DNA from: Entonaema liquescens
Lineage: Eukaryota; Ascomycota; Sordariomycetes; Xylariales; Xylariaceae
Assembly (NCBI GenBank): GCA_902805475.1
Contig: CADCSX010000009.1
Span: 1,054,001 to 1,118,000 of the forward strand
Length of the DNA: 64,000 nucleotides
Reading direction: 5' to 3'
Positions within the stretch are counted from its first letter, which is position 1, and each line of letters starts with the position of its first letter. A program made the translations under genes and the position numbers. This document shows positions 44,488 to 57,240 of this stretch, piece after piece. The notes below the pieces were generated by a model, which was not told where the DNA came from, did no database searches, and saw only the letters and a program-made list of their open reading frames with translations.

Positions 44488-46420
44488 ATGGGAGACCATC
44501 GTGAGACCAACGGGTTAACCAACGGCCATATTAACGACCTTAGCAGTAGCCGCATCAACGGTTATACTAATGGTCAACGCGCCCATAGTTATACCAATGG
44601 TGTCACCACCACAACGACAACCACGAACGGTACTACTACTACCAATGGAACGACCAACGGTAACGGCGGTGGTCTATGGACCAGCAGACGCGCACCATCA
44701 GAATGGTTTATCGGCAGTATAGACCAGGGAACCACGTCGTCGCGTTTTCTCATCTTTAATCGCCACATGGACCCAGTCGCTAGTCATCAAATCGAATTTG
44801 AAAATCTCTATCCTGAATCGGGGTATTGACGTCACCCTGACCCCCCTATTACATCAACCATGAGCTAATGCCCCATTTTCGCAACACAGGTGGCACGAAC
44901 ATGATGCCTATGAATTGCTCAGCTCCGTTGAGTCTTGTATCGAAAGGGCCATTGAACAGTTTACTTTCAAAGGTTACTCCAAGTCGCAAATAAAAGCTGT
45001 AGGTATTACAAATCAGCGCGAAACCATCGTATGCTGGGATAAGATTACCGGCGAACCCTTATGCAATGCCGTCGTATGGCCGGACACCCGTACCAAAGAT
45101 ATCGTCCGAGATTTGAAGAATTATCCCGGCGCCCATGCGATCCCCGAACTATGCGGCCTTCCGCTCAGCACGTATCCCACCAGCGTAAAACTGGTTTGGC
45201 TATTAAAGAATAACCTGAACGTGAGAAATGCTTACGAAGAAGGCCGTCTTGCATTCGGCACCGTAGATAGCTGGTTGATTTACCGTCTGAATGGTAAGGA
45301 GAAGAATGTCCACGTCACGGACACCACCAACGCCAGCAGAACCATGTTCATGAACCTGCACACCCGCCAGTATGATGACAGGCTACTCTCCTTCTTCGGA
45401 ATTGACCGGAACAAGGTTGCACTGCCCAAGATTGTGCCATCGTCGGACCCCGAAGCCTTCGGTTGCATTGGCAAAGGCGCCCTGGCCGGAGTGAAAATTG
45501 CCGGCTGCTTAGGTGACCAATCCAGTGCCCTCGTCGGCCAATGCGGCTTTAAAGCAGGCCAGGCCAAGAACACATATGGTACTGGATGTTTCCTGTTGTA
45601 CAACGTAGGTCACAGGCCGGTTATCTCCAAGTACGGCTTATTGGCGACGGTCGCATTCGACTTTGGCAAAGGCCGGGAACCCGTTTACGCTCTAGAGGGT
45701 AGCATAGCTGTGGCCGGCTCTGGTGTAAAGTTTTTGATGAACAATTTAGGATTTATTAGGGACTCGAACAGAGTTGGCGAATTGGCTGAGAGTGTCAAGG
45801 ATAATGGCGGGGTGGTTTTTGTAACCGCCTTCAGTGGTCTATTCGCACCGTATTGGATTGACGATGCGAAGGGTACCCTTTGTAAGTCTTCAATCATCGT
45901 CACAACCTGTCGAAGTAAGCCTGTCGCTAATATTGTCACAGTTGGAATTACCCAACATACTCAAAGAGGTCACATCGCACGTGCAACCCTGGAAGCCACT
46001 TGCTTCCAGACTCGCGCGATTTTAGAGGCGATGGAGAAAGACTCAAACCACAAGCTTGCATCTCTTGCCGTTGACGGCGGCATGTCCAACTCAGACTTGA
46101 CGATGCAGACACAGGCCGATGTTACTGGTATCCGTGTAGAGCGACCGGCAATGCGCGAGACTACTGCCTTGGGCGCCGCAATTGCTGCCGGTCTGGCCGT
46201 AGAAGGCTGTTGGACTAGCTTTGAGGAGCTCACGGAGCTCACACGCAAAAAGCAAGGCCGCCGAGTTTTCGAACCCAGAGTCGACCGAAAGAAAGCTCAG
46301 CGCATGTATCAACACTGGGAGAGAGCCGTCGAGATGAGCCGCGGTTGGGTCCGAGATGATCACTCAGACGATGAGAACGAATCTTCAAGGCCCGACATTT
46401 TCAGGAAACCAACGTTGTAA
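44488..46420 (+). CDS. GUT1: Glycerol kinase, GUT1
   Basis: Phosphorylates glycerol to glycerol-3-phosphate (FGGY kinase family). Three exons, 44488-44822, 44890-45881 and 45942-46420, 601 aa. Splicing rebuilds two conserved runs: YPESG-WHEHDAYELL and KGTLFGITQHTQRGHIARATLE. Seen: the phosphate-binding IGSIDQGTTSSRFLIF (about residue 75), GITNQRETIVCWDKITGEPL, VVWPDTRT, FGTVDSWLIYRL, TDTTNASRTMF, GDQSSALVGQ, KNTYGTGCFLLYNVG, FVTAFSGLFAPYW, and VDGGMSNSDLTMQTQADVTGIRVERP near the end. The first 60-70 residues are an unusual low-complexity stretch of TNG repeats and a Thr run that standard glycerol kinases lack. The ATG at 44488 was chosen because upstream in-frame sequence has no ATG. Intron 2 is 60 nt and stop-free. 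Confidence 0.96.
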
Positions 46421-48791
46421 AATTTCAGATGTCGGAGTTGGCGCCCCCTCTCGTTATTAATGATAAGTTGTGATGGGTGGGAAGTGGATCTTTGACATGA
46501 TATCTGGTCGCTCACTGGATGCACGAAGCGCTCAACGGGCGCAATGACCTCCGTTCCCTTGCATTGGACATGTTGTTTCGGGAAGAGATGCCCTGACATG
46601 CATGTCATATAGAGGCAGGCAGACAGGCGAGTTTGGTAGGCAAGCAAGGAAAGGTTGCTTACACACCTTTTAACTTATTTAAACCTACCTTTTAGTCTTT
46701 GTATGTAGCAGAAAAAGTCGCACATGCGAGAGGTTGGATGGGGGGGAGGGGGGATGTGGACGGTACGGCGAAAAGGTTGGAGGGTCGGGTATAATTACAT
46801 AGTAATGCTAGTCGTACGTACCCCCCAGGTTTATAATATCACGGTATCTCCATAACTTTTTCTGCGGGCGCAAACGAATTTTGTATCTCTTACAACCGAG
46901 AGGACCCACGTTAATTGGGTTATTTTGGGGGGCTCGGTCTAATGTGCGGCGGTCAGACGGCCGCCCACGCAGATTTGAGATGCGCAGATTTGCTGACCGA
47001 ATGTGGACACGGGACACGGGACAACACGGCACGATAATACGGTACAGGAACGCCGAATGCTGGTTTTTTACTAACGGCGTTTATTTATCATGTGAACGCC
47101 ACGGAACACAGATGGGTATACGTCGTATTGGGGCTTTTTTTCCTTTTCGTTATGTGTGGATGGTAGGTATCACATTGCCACTTCGGGATTTTTCACCTGG
47201 GACAGATGACGAGGACCCATGGGGGTGGAGGTGTACGGGAGGAAAGGAAAGGGAAGTATAGACGGACATATGGAATGATACTAGGTATAGGTAAAATAGG
47301 TAGGTAATGGTCGATGATCTGTCGTGAGAGGATGTAGTAATTTCCGCGCGGATACCCGTCTACTTCTACTCTGCTAATCTACATCTACATCTCAAATCTT
47401 GATCTTGTTCACCCTCCCACACATACATACATACATACATACATACGCAGGTAGAATATACCAGCCATCAACATCGGTATAGATCTACCTACCTAACCTG
47501 AAAAACATGCGAATCACTACACTTACACCAGCCAGCCAGCCAGACAAGAAAGCAAACACAAGACGCAAACGCAATAGACCCCCCGAACCGGCGAAGCCGC
47601 TTTCCGTACGGGCGTATTCTCGGAGCGATCCCCCCCCATAACATACCACCTCATATTTCACCCGCGCGGCCCCGTCACATCGACAGCAACCCCAGTGTTC
47701 TTCGGTACCAGTTAAAACCCGCGCATGGCGTCTCCAATGTACAAATAGAAGAAAAGAAAACACTACCTCCTTCTTATGGACATGGACATGGGCAAGGGAA
47801 AAACTTAGATAAAATGGAATTCAGTCGCTCGACGGACACAAGGAATGATATACTAACACCACTTACTCAAGTCGAGTCACTCAATCACACATATCACATC
47901 ATACCAATCGTCACATCACACATCAAATCACCATACACAAGCTTCAGATCTCTCTTTTTAGTCATTATCTTTTTCAATTGCTCCTGCTCTCAGTTGCTTC
48001 TCTCTCTCAGCTGACCTAACCCACCAAAGTAAACCTATATGGTAGGCCGGACTTGAGGAGTTTCCATCCGAGTTTGAGACGCCACAGTTCGCCCTCGCAC
48101 GCAAAAAACCGGTACGAGGTAACAACGATCCCGATCCATTTCGATCTCGTTTCGCCCTTGGCTGTTTTGCTCATGCTTGACAGTCCCACGTATTAAGCTA
48201 ACCACTGCAAATACCAATTGAGAATCGCAATCATACCCTATCGCCGTAACGTCGTGTACTCTTGCATCCATATCTTTTTTTTCTCGAGTCCTAATGCTGA
48301 CCTCATCCACGTCATTTCTCTTTTGCCGTAGACACTTTTTCCCGTGCTTTATTTTTATATATGCCCCCTAAATGGGCCAAGCAGGTTGGGCGCTCGAAAA
48401 GGCCACAAGGAGCCTATATAGATGGAAGGTCGCATGCTGTCAGCGAGGCTCCGGCTTCTCGTCACTTCCGGGTCGGACAGGACGCGACCAAGGCGTAGAC
48501 GACTAAAAACTACCGCCCTCCAATACCTCGGACCCCCTAGATCTCGCTGGAATACCAGCAAAACTATGAAGGTCATCTATCATGACATGCTGACCAGAAC
48601 GCCATCCTACTTGGAAAATGGAATCGAACAAATGTTGAGAAGAGAGGTGCCCGAAGCCGGAAGGCGGAACAACTAACTTATTACGAAATCATAGAGGTTT
48701 GAAAAAAAAGGTACCAGATATACACAGGGTGAAGTGCCGAAAAAAATCGAAGTGGCCGGTCGAAAAGAGCGCGAAATAACGCTGTAAACAA
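46421..48791. other. Intergenic, 2.4 kb
   Basis: Between the ends of two convergent genes, so mainly 3' sequence. A (CATA)n microsatellite lies at 47421-47446. No gene is supported despite several open frames. Confidence 0.5.
47421..47446. repeat. (CATA)n microsatellite
   Basis: About six exact tetranucleotide copies. Confidence 0.9.
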
Positions 48792-50126
48792 TTACATAAT
48801 AATAGACGGGTAGTCGACGTTGGCCTTGATGCTCTTGTGCGGGAGGACGCTTCCGCCGTTGACGTAGATCTCGTCGCCGATGCTCACGTCGTCACCGAGG
48901 ACGGTGACGTTCTCGAGACGAGCCCACTTTCCGACGACGCTGTTCCAACCGACGATGGTGCTCTTGATCCACGCGTGGTCCTTGACTTTGGATCCCGGGA
49001 GGAGGGTACATCGCTGTAGACGCACACCATCGCCAATGACAACATTCTTGCCAATGACAACGTTAGGTCCGATACGGCAGTTCTTGCCAATCTTGGCGGA
49101 TTCGTCAATCATGACATTGCCACCGTGGACGTAGCTCTCGGAGGAAGAAACCAGTAAGTGAGGCTGCTTCTTTGCGAGCGAGGACAGATACAGGCAAGTG
49201 CCCGTTAGGAAATCCTTGGGTTGACCCACGTCCATCCAGAAGCCCTCGAGGTCGAAGGAGTGTAGTAGTCCATCACGAACGATAGCGGGGAAAGTTTCTT
49301 GCTCGATGGAGGTAGGCCGGTTCTTTTCAATGCGTCGGAGGACCGAGGTGTTCAGCATGTACATGCCAGCATTGATACGGTTGCCGACGAATTCGACGGG
49401 CTTCTCGACGAATCGGTCGATTCGCGAAGGGTGGTTGGGCTTGTGAACAACGACACCATATTTGGAGGGTTCTTCAACCTTTGTAACAACAATGGTGCCT
49501 TCGTCACCGTGTGACTTGTGAAACTCGGCGAGGGCCTTGAAAGGGAACTCGCAGGTGACGTCTGAGTTTAAGACAAAGAAGGGAGAGTCGTCCTTAGCCA
49601 GAATCTCCTCTGCCAGCTTAAGCGGACCAGCGGTACCGAGGGGTTCGTTCTCGAGAGAGAAGTGGATCTTGACACCGAGCGATTCTTCGTACTACGAGAA
49701 CCAAAATGTCAGTAAAGATGGAAGAGGCAAAGCTACATAATTTTATAGCTTGGCTTGGGTACTAACCTCCTTCAAGACTCTCTCCATAATTTCAGGGCGG
49801 TAGTTGACAGCGAGCACGACATCAGTAACACCTACGGCAGCTAGGGCCTCAATCTGGTGTAGAATCATGGGCTTGTTGGCGAACTCTACCAAGGGCTTGG
49901 GCATGGTAAGGGTCTAAAGAGCTATTTATTAGCTTCTAAGTCCAAGTTTGAGAGATTATGCATTTCTTGATCCAACAATGCATTATAACAGGTTCATAAA
50001 CGTACCAAGGGCCGTAGACGTGTGCCGAAGCCACCGACGAGAATGAGGGCTGTTGAATAAGAAGTATTAGCAATGTTTATCTACCAAAGTATCGTGAGAG
50101 TTTTCTGTATAGCACATACCCTTCAT
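48792..50126 (-). CDS. mpg1: Mannose-1-phosphate guanylyltransferase (GDP-mannose pyrophosphorylase)
   Basis: Makes GDP-mannose from GTP and mannose-1-phosphate, the mannosyl donor for protein glycosylation, GPI anchors and cell-wall mannan. Four exons on the minus strand: 50126-50120 (only 7 nt, ATGAAGG), 50049-50006, 49913-49767 and 49691-48792; 365 aa. All junctions are GT-AG and in phase, rebuilding the N-terminus MKALILVGGFGTRLRPLTL with the nucleotidyltransferase signature GGFGTRLRPL. Then come KPMILHQIEAL, AVNYRPEIM, EPLGTAGPLKLA, FFVLNSDV and NAGMYMLN. The C-terminal third is a left-handed beta-helix of hexapeptides (IGKNCRIGPNVVIGKNVVIGDGV). It ends with DYPSIIM. Length is almost identical to known fungal enzymes (about 364 aa). 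Confidence 0.97.
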
Positions 50127-53100
50127 GTTGGCGATGGGGTGAGTAGAATTAAATTACGATAGTTTGTTACGGAGCGAGTGTAGACCACCAAGCTTTACTC
50201 AAGCGCTAAGTACTCTTTGCAATCCAAGTAGCGAACGGCTATACTCGAATTGAAGTCTGGGACAATGAGTCGGTGTAGCAAGACGCACGGCTCTGAGTAT
50301 TGAATTATCGGCGCGGAATTGGCCGAGTCGGGGGGCTTTGAATTTACGTGAGTAGTTAAAAAGGACGGTGTAGCTCTCAAAAGAGTTAATTGTAATATAG
50401 TGAAGAATACGTAGCTGGTAGAAGCTAGAAGAAGAATTAAAAAAAAAAAAAAGGATGACTTGAGGACACTTGTTGTGTACTTGTTTTTTCTATTTCGCTC
50501 GCTCGGAGGGTCAAGGTGGTCAAAGTGGTTTTAGAGTTGGTCGAACGAGAGATTGATGTTCAGTTGTGTTCAGTTCACGGAATGCCCCCTTTATTTCTTA
50601 TTTTAGGCCAGTTAAGTTCGTCGCGCCAGTAAATGCTCGAAATTAGCGTCCCCTCCAAAACATCCCCTCACTAGGTTAGCTCCTTCCCAAACCCCTGGGC
50701 ATCTGGCGAGAGTGGCACCTGATTTTTAGGAAAGCCTATTTAACGCCCCCTAGTTGCGAGGTTGCTACGCCCAGGTGCACGGCCCTTCAGCCACAAAGCA
50801 TGGCAGATGCAGCCCTGGGAAGAAGCTAGGAAGGGCTAGGGAGGGCTGGGGGGTACCGACTAAATGTATATATTTCTTCTACCCCAAGGACCAATCACAG
50901 ATCGTTCCACACCACGGATACGAAGCATTAAGATTGATTGAACATTCTGACATTGCGCCTTTATGCTGCTTAATCATTTTTTATTAAACTCGAAACCACT
51001 TCAATCTTCCTTTGTAAGATTCTGTAAGATGGAGGACCGATGACGAGTTCGTTGAGGGGAAGTAACAAGTTTATGCTGTGCGGCAAATTCAGATCTCATT
51101 CAAATCTTCTGTTCACGATGCCCTCCATCTTTCCCAATATACCACCAATATACCTCACATGTACCCTCGTATTGGTGTGTTCATGACTTAGATTATAACG
51201 CCGGTTATAATAAATACGAGTTACCCTCTGCCCAGCATCTTCTCGTATCATTCCACTACCTCAGCTCAGCACCATCAAACATCGAAATATCTTGTCGTTT
51301 TGTTTTGTTTTCACTTTTTATTCGGGACGGACCAATACATAATGTTAAGGTAGTAGTAACCAGCCCTTCCATGTGTTGAGCAAACCTGTCACTTTCACTT
51401 ATCTTAGTTATGTGATAAGGAGTCGATGTTCCCAACTTCCGACTACGTATATGATCAACAAAGGCATTATGTGCGACACCCAGCACAGCACATCCCGAGG
51501 GGTTTAGCGTACCGAGCAGGGTGGGTAGAAATACCGAAGGAGATCTGGTTACCTAAACCCTTTCTTGATAGTATGCAGACAAGAGTCGTGCCCGTCTCTA
51601 CCGTCCCGGACTGGCAGATGTTGTGTCACTACCTGCAGGTTCCGTGTGCCTGTCACAAACGAAGCAGGGCGACGACGCATGTCCACCCGCACTTCCCGTC
51701 AAAGGGGACCAGCAAGATCATCTGCGACATGCTCGGGGAAAATAAAGTTGGGGACGATGATCCGCAGGGTGGTGTGTGTGGGAAGGGGGACTGACGGGTT
51801 CTTTTTTTAGATGACGTTTTTTAGTCCCGAGAAAACATTCCGGTAAGACTTCATCTCTAAGTTGACCTCGACTTACACTTATACGTATATGGGTCAACCC
51901 CCTTTATGTCTCCCCTTTTTTCTATATTCCCCCGTTCCCTTTTCTTCGCCATCGTCATCATCTTGATGACTCCGTCTCATTTCAAGTGAAGGGGACTTTG
52001 CTACCCATCCCGTTTCCTTACTTTATATCGGACATATAATCACGGCTATCTGCATCACATCAAGACATCCGAGAGGGCAAACAGTAAAAAATGGGTTAGT
52101 GCGACCATGAGATATCTCATCAGGCCGTAGACGTCGTAAATTCGATTCTTCGTAACTATTCGTAATCATGATCATCATCTATCTAGCCGTGAGATCGTAA
52201 TTTTATGAACTTCCCGCGCAAATAAGTAAAAATATAAAAAATAAAGCAGAAGAGCCTCTCCCGTCACCATCTTCATCTTCGTCAGCTTCTTCTTCTTGAA
52301 GCGCTCGTTTGGTATTTTTTAGTATAAAGAAGCAGCAGTAAAGCGCCCGCCCGAGCGATAATCTCTTCTTTTTTTTTCTCTCTTTTTTTTCCTTCGCGCT
52401 TAATAAATTCCCATCCCGGAATTTTCTACCCAGTTTTCCCTTGCGTTTCGTTTCGTTTCATTTCATCCCAACTCTAGAAATTTCGGCCGATCCTCTCTGC
52501 TCTGTCGTCGTCCGATGTGAGAAAAAATTTTTTTGGATAATGTCAGCCAGCGGGGCCTTCGTCCAAAGAAATAAAATAATCAACAGGCGCAATGAATGAG
52601 CAAGGAGTGTCTCGCATTGCATGGTAAAATCTTTCTTCTTTTTGGCCGTTCGCACAGTCCCGGGGCATTCAAAAGAAGTCTATCTCGAGATAACCAATGT
52701 CCATTTGAGCCAAGGTCATCAAGGCGGTCGGTATAGATCCGAAGCCATACACGGATTAGGAGGACCATGGGCTCCCCAACAGCGGGTTTTTCTTCGCGCT
52801 AAACAGCAGAGTTGCCTCCGATAGAATCCGATCTCCTGAACCGGCCTGGTTCTGTAGTTCCCACGGCCTGAAGGAAAAGAAGAATAAAAGTGGTGTGGTC
52901 TCTCTCATCAAGTCTTTTTTCTTTTTTTTTTCTCTCATGGCATATAGAAAAGGAAGAAGTGTTTCAATAAAACGAGCAAAAAGCCTCTGTTCAGGACGAT
53001 GACACCAGATTTGTCATTATTAGTTTGGTTCATAAGTTCGTTCATTTCTTTCGTCAAGTCGTAAATCGTCGATTTTATGCAAACTTTTGTATCTCTTCCT

Positions 53101-53327
53101 CTCTCTCTCTCTCTCTGTCTCTGTGTGTGTCTCTCTCGTCGGGGGGGAATATGCTGAATGGGGGTATTCCGCGGAATATGCCTAGGGATAAGCTGTGAAG
53201 CTTCACCACGTGTATATATATCAATCTTTGACGCCTCTCTGTCCTCGCTTGTAATTCATTGGTTAAAAATTAGCCGATGGGTCGTGTTTGGCTGGAATCC
53301 ATCGGGACGGCAGCCAATTCTCCTCCC
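50127..53327. other. Intergenic, 3.2 kb
   Basis: Leader of mpg1 (an A-run at 50438, T-rich tracts) and 3' region of the dsRNA-binding gene, with pyrimidine-rich tracts at 52365-52460 and (TC)n/(TG)n at 53096-53135. A 122-codon frame (ATG 51426-51794) is unrecognised and not called. Confidence 0.45.
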
Positions 53328-54211
53328 TCACTCGAAGGATGCGGTCGAGCTGCTGCTCGAGTGGTGCCCTGACCTATGGCGGCTCTCCTTCTGGCCGTGA
53401 CCGTGGCTTGAAGAAGCGTGGCGGGACTTCTTGCGCCTGCTGGACTCATTGGCTGGGAGACCCTGGACGATCCCGTTACGCGCGAGCATGCCTCCATTAA
53501 CAGAAAAGTTCCGGCACACCATGAAGGCCCTCATAGCGGCATTCTCCTGAGCTAGGTGATCCGATTCGTATGCCAGGTCCGTCTGGTACTCGCGCCCATT
53601 TACCAGGACCAGGCACGTGTAGCCACTGGGATCTCTGTAACACTCGTACGAAGGGTCTCGCCACCCACGACGCCGGCACAGGCCTATCGGATGCTAAGTT
53701 AGCTGCTGATCCTGGAACTTTCCCCTTGTCCTGCTCCCCTATTCGATGCCAACAGATGCAAATAGACGCCCGGGAAGTATGGGCAAGCGTATATGCAGCC
53801 CTAATGACGCGACGGAGATCGAGCATGACACATGCATGACAGCCGAATCGCGAACACTTCAGATCAGACGTGGAGGTACATCCGCCCATGCCAGGAACGT
53901 GGCGTTTGACAACAGAGAAGGGCTATGCTAGCTAATGGTATTCTTTGGAGGGGAAAAATTCATCGATATTCGTGCGGCGTCGAAGCTTCGACGCAGGGGA
54001 TGTGTGATGTCCACGTGTGTGAGACGAACACTTCGCTGTCCAAGCCCCACCGCGCGCATCATCGTGGGGTTGACTCATTGGGTTCATTGGGTTCATTGGG
54101 TTCAATAGGGCTCATTGGGAGACGGCAAGTCGCCTGGGGGGCGTAACATGCTCTTTTGTTAAAAGCAGGCAATGACTTACTTTCGAGATACTGCATGTAG
54201 AATCCTCCCAT
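53328..54211 (-). CDS. Small dsRNA-binding-domain protein
   Basis: Reconstructed from two exons: 54211-54181 (31 nt) and 53683-53328, 128 aa. Exon 1 encodes MGGFYMQYLE plus one base and ends at GTAAGT. The acceptor GATAG (branch-like GCTAAC 15 bases upstream) opens exon 2, and the split serine joins them. The result is a double-stranded RNA-binding motif over about residues 4-75: YLESLCRRRGW, DPSYECYRDPSGYTCLVLVNG, REYQTDLAYESDHLAQENAAMRAF. The helix-strand-strand-strand-helix order and the terminal A-x-E-N-A-A helix are typical of the family. The tail is Ser/His/Arg-rich. Partner and function are unknown. The 497-bp intron (54180-53684) is long for this window and holds a TTCATTGGG-type tandem repeat. 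Confidence 0.75.
54075..54119. repeat. Tandem TTCATTGGG repeat, intronic
   Basis: Four to five 9-bp units, the last ones degenerate, inside the intron of the dsRNA-binding gene. Confidence 0.85.
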
Positions 54212-54750
54212 ATTGCTTTGCTGACAGCAGTTGACAAGACTTTCAATGCTTAAAACGGCCCAGAGTTCTCGTAAGAAAAAGAAATCCAGCAGGGTGGTAT
54301 TCTCTCTCTCAAAGCATAGAAACACCCCACACCCAGGATAAGTCGGAACGGGTGTATGTACGGATAGGATTTCCCGGGGAGAAGAAAAACCAGCGTGCTG
54401 CTTACGGACGCGGGATGAGATTCCGGGGCGCGTTTCTTCGTATGCAGTCAAGCCCAACTGTACGAGGGGATTTATTAGGAGGGATCAATGGGGAAGCGGT
54501 AGGGCAGCACTGAGAAAGAAAAAAGTTTCGTCGACGAGGTCTGTACTACTCAAGGGAGGTGTGGTTGTGGTGGTGTTGAAGAAGGGGAGGTTAGGGCTAC
54601 GTATTCGGGGCTGCGGTGCAGAGAGACGAGCCATCGACGGCGAGACATGTGTGCTTTATTGCAGAATTGGACTTCGTTAGTGCGGGGCAGGGATCTGTAA
54701 AGACGCAATTAAACAGAACAAGGCCGAAGGGGCAATGGGGAACAATGGGG

Positions 54751-54780
54751 ACCAAGAGGGACCAAGAGGGACCAAGAGGG
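54751..54780. repeat. Tandem (ACCAAGAGGG)x3
   Basis: Three exact 10-bp copies flanked by related ACAATGGGG units. Confidence 0.9.
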
Positions 54781-54990
54781 ACAATGGAGACGGAAGGGAA
54801 CCAGGTCAATAGACGCAGGTGAAGATGCGGCTCTTGAAGAGTGTGACCCCATCTTGCTGTGCTGGCGCGTGTCGTTGCCAGTTGATAAAGCTTCGAGAGA
54901 CTAGGCAACTCCACCGCAACACATGGGGTATGCATTCCCTCTAGACGATCATCTCTGATAAGTCCTGTAAGTCTGGCCGGTGCTGGCTTC

Positions 54991-55036
54991 GCTGGGCTGC
55001 TGGGCTGCTGGGCTGCTGGCCGTGCTGGCCGTGCTC
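54991..55036. repeat. Tandem CTGCTGGG / TGCTGGCCG repeat
   Basis: Adjacent arrays of 8-bp and 9-bp units, both built on GCTGG. Confidence 0.8.
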
Positions 55037-55786
55037 CTTTTGGCAGAATGTGGTACCGCTGTCTCCGTCCGAGTTCTCCTCCATAACCCTGTCCGACAAT
55101 GGGACCTAGCTGGGTAAAAAGAAGTATAGATGATGTATGCAGAGGTAAGCATATTTTGGAGTGGCGAAATGAAACTGGAACCAGTTCTGCGGCCAATACA
55201 TGACCTCGGCCGAACTGGTAAAAGTAATAATAATAATACTACTAATACTACTACCACTAATAAAAAAAAATAAAGGAAAAAATAATAACACTAACACATA
55301 AGAGAGAAAAGCGTGAGAGAGGAGAGAGCCACTCAAATCTCTCCTCTCCATTTTCGATACTAACCGGGGAACACCACGAAGAAGGGATATACCTAGTTCA
55401 TGTTTATGTCTAGAGGGGGAAGGTCAAAAAGAGAGAGAGGTCTCGACGAGGTTCGACGAAGTAACAGAGAAGAAAAAAAAAACTATCATATTCTCTCTCT
55501 TACTCTCTTACTCTCTCTCCCTCTCCCAAGATCCATCCTTTCCTCTTCCTTCTCTCGGCCACTAATGCAGCAGCAACTCAATCAAAACAACGAAAGGTCG
55601 GTACGGTATGGAAAAACGGCGGTTTTCCAGACGACCAGAAAAGGTTCAATAATTATACCTCCCCACGTACGTGCATGTACCACTCGGTTCCCATCTGTAG
55701 GTATGTACGTATATAGGTAGGTATATCTATGCTTGCTGCTGTTGCTTCTGCTGCTACGACGATGCCTGTCCTTCCTGTAGGGTATC

Positions 55787-55856
55787 ATGTATGTATGTAC
55801 GTATGTACGTATGTACGCATGTATGTATGTGTATGTGTATGTATATGTATAGTATA
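55787..55856. repeat. TATG/TACG microsatellite
   Basis: Compound repeat of GTATGTAC, GTATGT and GTATAT units, about 70 bp. Confidence 0.85.
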
Positions 55857-56153
55857 GATCCATGTACATGACAAGGACTCGGAGATCGAACCTGAGAACA
55901 TGAGAGATGAGAAAGAGGGGTCCCCTTACCAAAAAGACTACCCCTAACGGTGAGAGAAGATGGAGTCCCGGGATCTAAGTGACAGTGACAGTGAGAGAGA
56001 AAAGAAACAAAAGAAGAGAAAAATAGAAACGTAACTAGCAGTACCACCACCACTACTACTACTACTACTACCATCACCGGTAAGCCAACCAACCCGCTGG
56101 ATCAGACCAAGCAGACGGTACAATACATGGTTTAACATGGTTTACATTTAACA

Positions 56154-56184
56154 TGGGCCGTGGGCCGTGGGCCGTGGGCCGTGG
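56154..56184. repeat. Tandem (GGGCCGT)x4
   Basis: Four exact 7-bp copies. Confidence 0.9.
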
Positions 56185-56214
56185 TTCCCAAGGGGGTGGT
56201 GGGTTGAGAAGATG

Positions 56215-56248
56215 AGCGATGGGCGATGGGCGATGGGCGATGGGCGAT
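56215..56248. repeat. Tandem GCGATGG repeat
   Basis: Four copies of GGGCGAT, 30 bp from the GGGCCGT array and one substitution different from it in the unit start. Confidence 0.85.
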
Positions 56249-57194
56249 TCGCACCGGTGCCAGAAGTAGAATAAAGTAGAACAAACGTAAGCAGAAAAGT
56301 CATTGGACGAATTAAAAAGTTCCATAGTAAATAAGTTAGGTACAAAAGAGTAAACAGCTAAAATAGAGGTAAAAAAGAACCGGCTGGTGCTTATTTGACA
56401 ATTGTTGGACGCGAGCGAATACTAGCGGCGCTTGACCATTTTATGCCGACAGCCAATGAGCTTTCATTATTTTTAAGTTTAAGTTTTTTTTCCCTCTTAG
56501 TTAGGTAGTTAAGTATTTTTACTTTTTTTTTTCCCTTCTCTTCTTTCCTTTTTGGTCTAAGTGCCTAGGTAATTATTCTTTTGTTTCTCCTCATCTCGTT
56601 GTTGTCCCCTCTCTCTCTTTTTCTCCCCCCGCCGAAGTGCAGAAAAAAAAAAGAACCGAGTCCAGAAGAATAACAACAACAACAACAACAACAAAAAACA
56701 GAAACTAAGTAAAATCGAGAAAGCTGACTGGCTACGAGGTCGGGAACCATGAAGTCGGTGAAGGAAGAATGAGATGCATGAACACTGGAGCTAGCCTTCC
56801 TGGGCAACCCCGGTCATGTTATTTTTTCTCTTTCTTCTTCTCGCGAACCTGGTCTCTGCCCTAAAAAGCCATTGGCGCGAGGAGCCACTTAGAGGCCTTT
56901 TTTGAGGGGGTGTCAGGCCAATGAGCGGCGGCCGAGGTCCGGGGGCAGCAAAGGCGACTAGGCAAAGAACAGACGTTTAACACCTCATGCAATGATGAGT
57001 TGGCATTGCCGCTTGATATTAAATCAAGATAGACGTTATTTTGTGCATGTTAGATTGGGTACGGGTACCTCGACGACCTCTCTCAAAGGCCCTGGATAAC
57101 ACCGAATAACACTGAATAATACTGGACGACCCAAGTTGACTCAAGTAGCAGTACCGATCACGACCTGGCCCGACAAGTACAGGCCTGACCACCC

Positions 57195-57240
57195 TGTTGC
57201 ATCTTGTTGCATCTTGTTGCATCTTGTTGCATCTGTTGCA
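57195..57240. repeat. Tandem (TGTTGCATCT)x4
   Basis: Four 10-bp copies, followed by one shortened copy. Confidence 0.9.

Noticed and set aside
51426..51794. 122-codon open frame
   Set aside because: No recognisable domain, no splice or context support; left uncalled.
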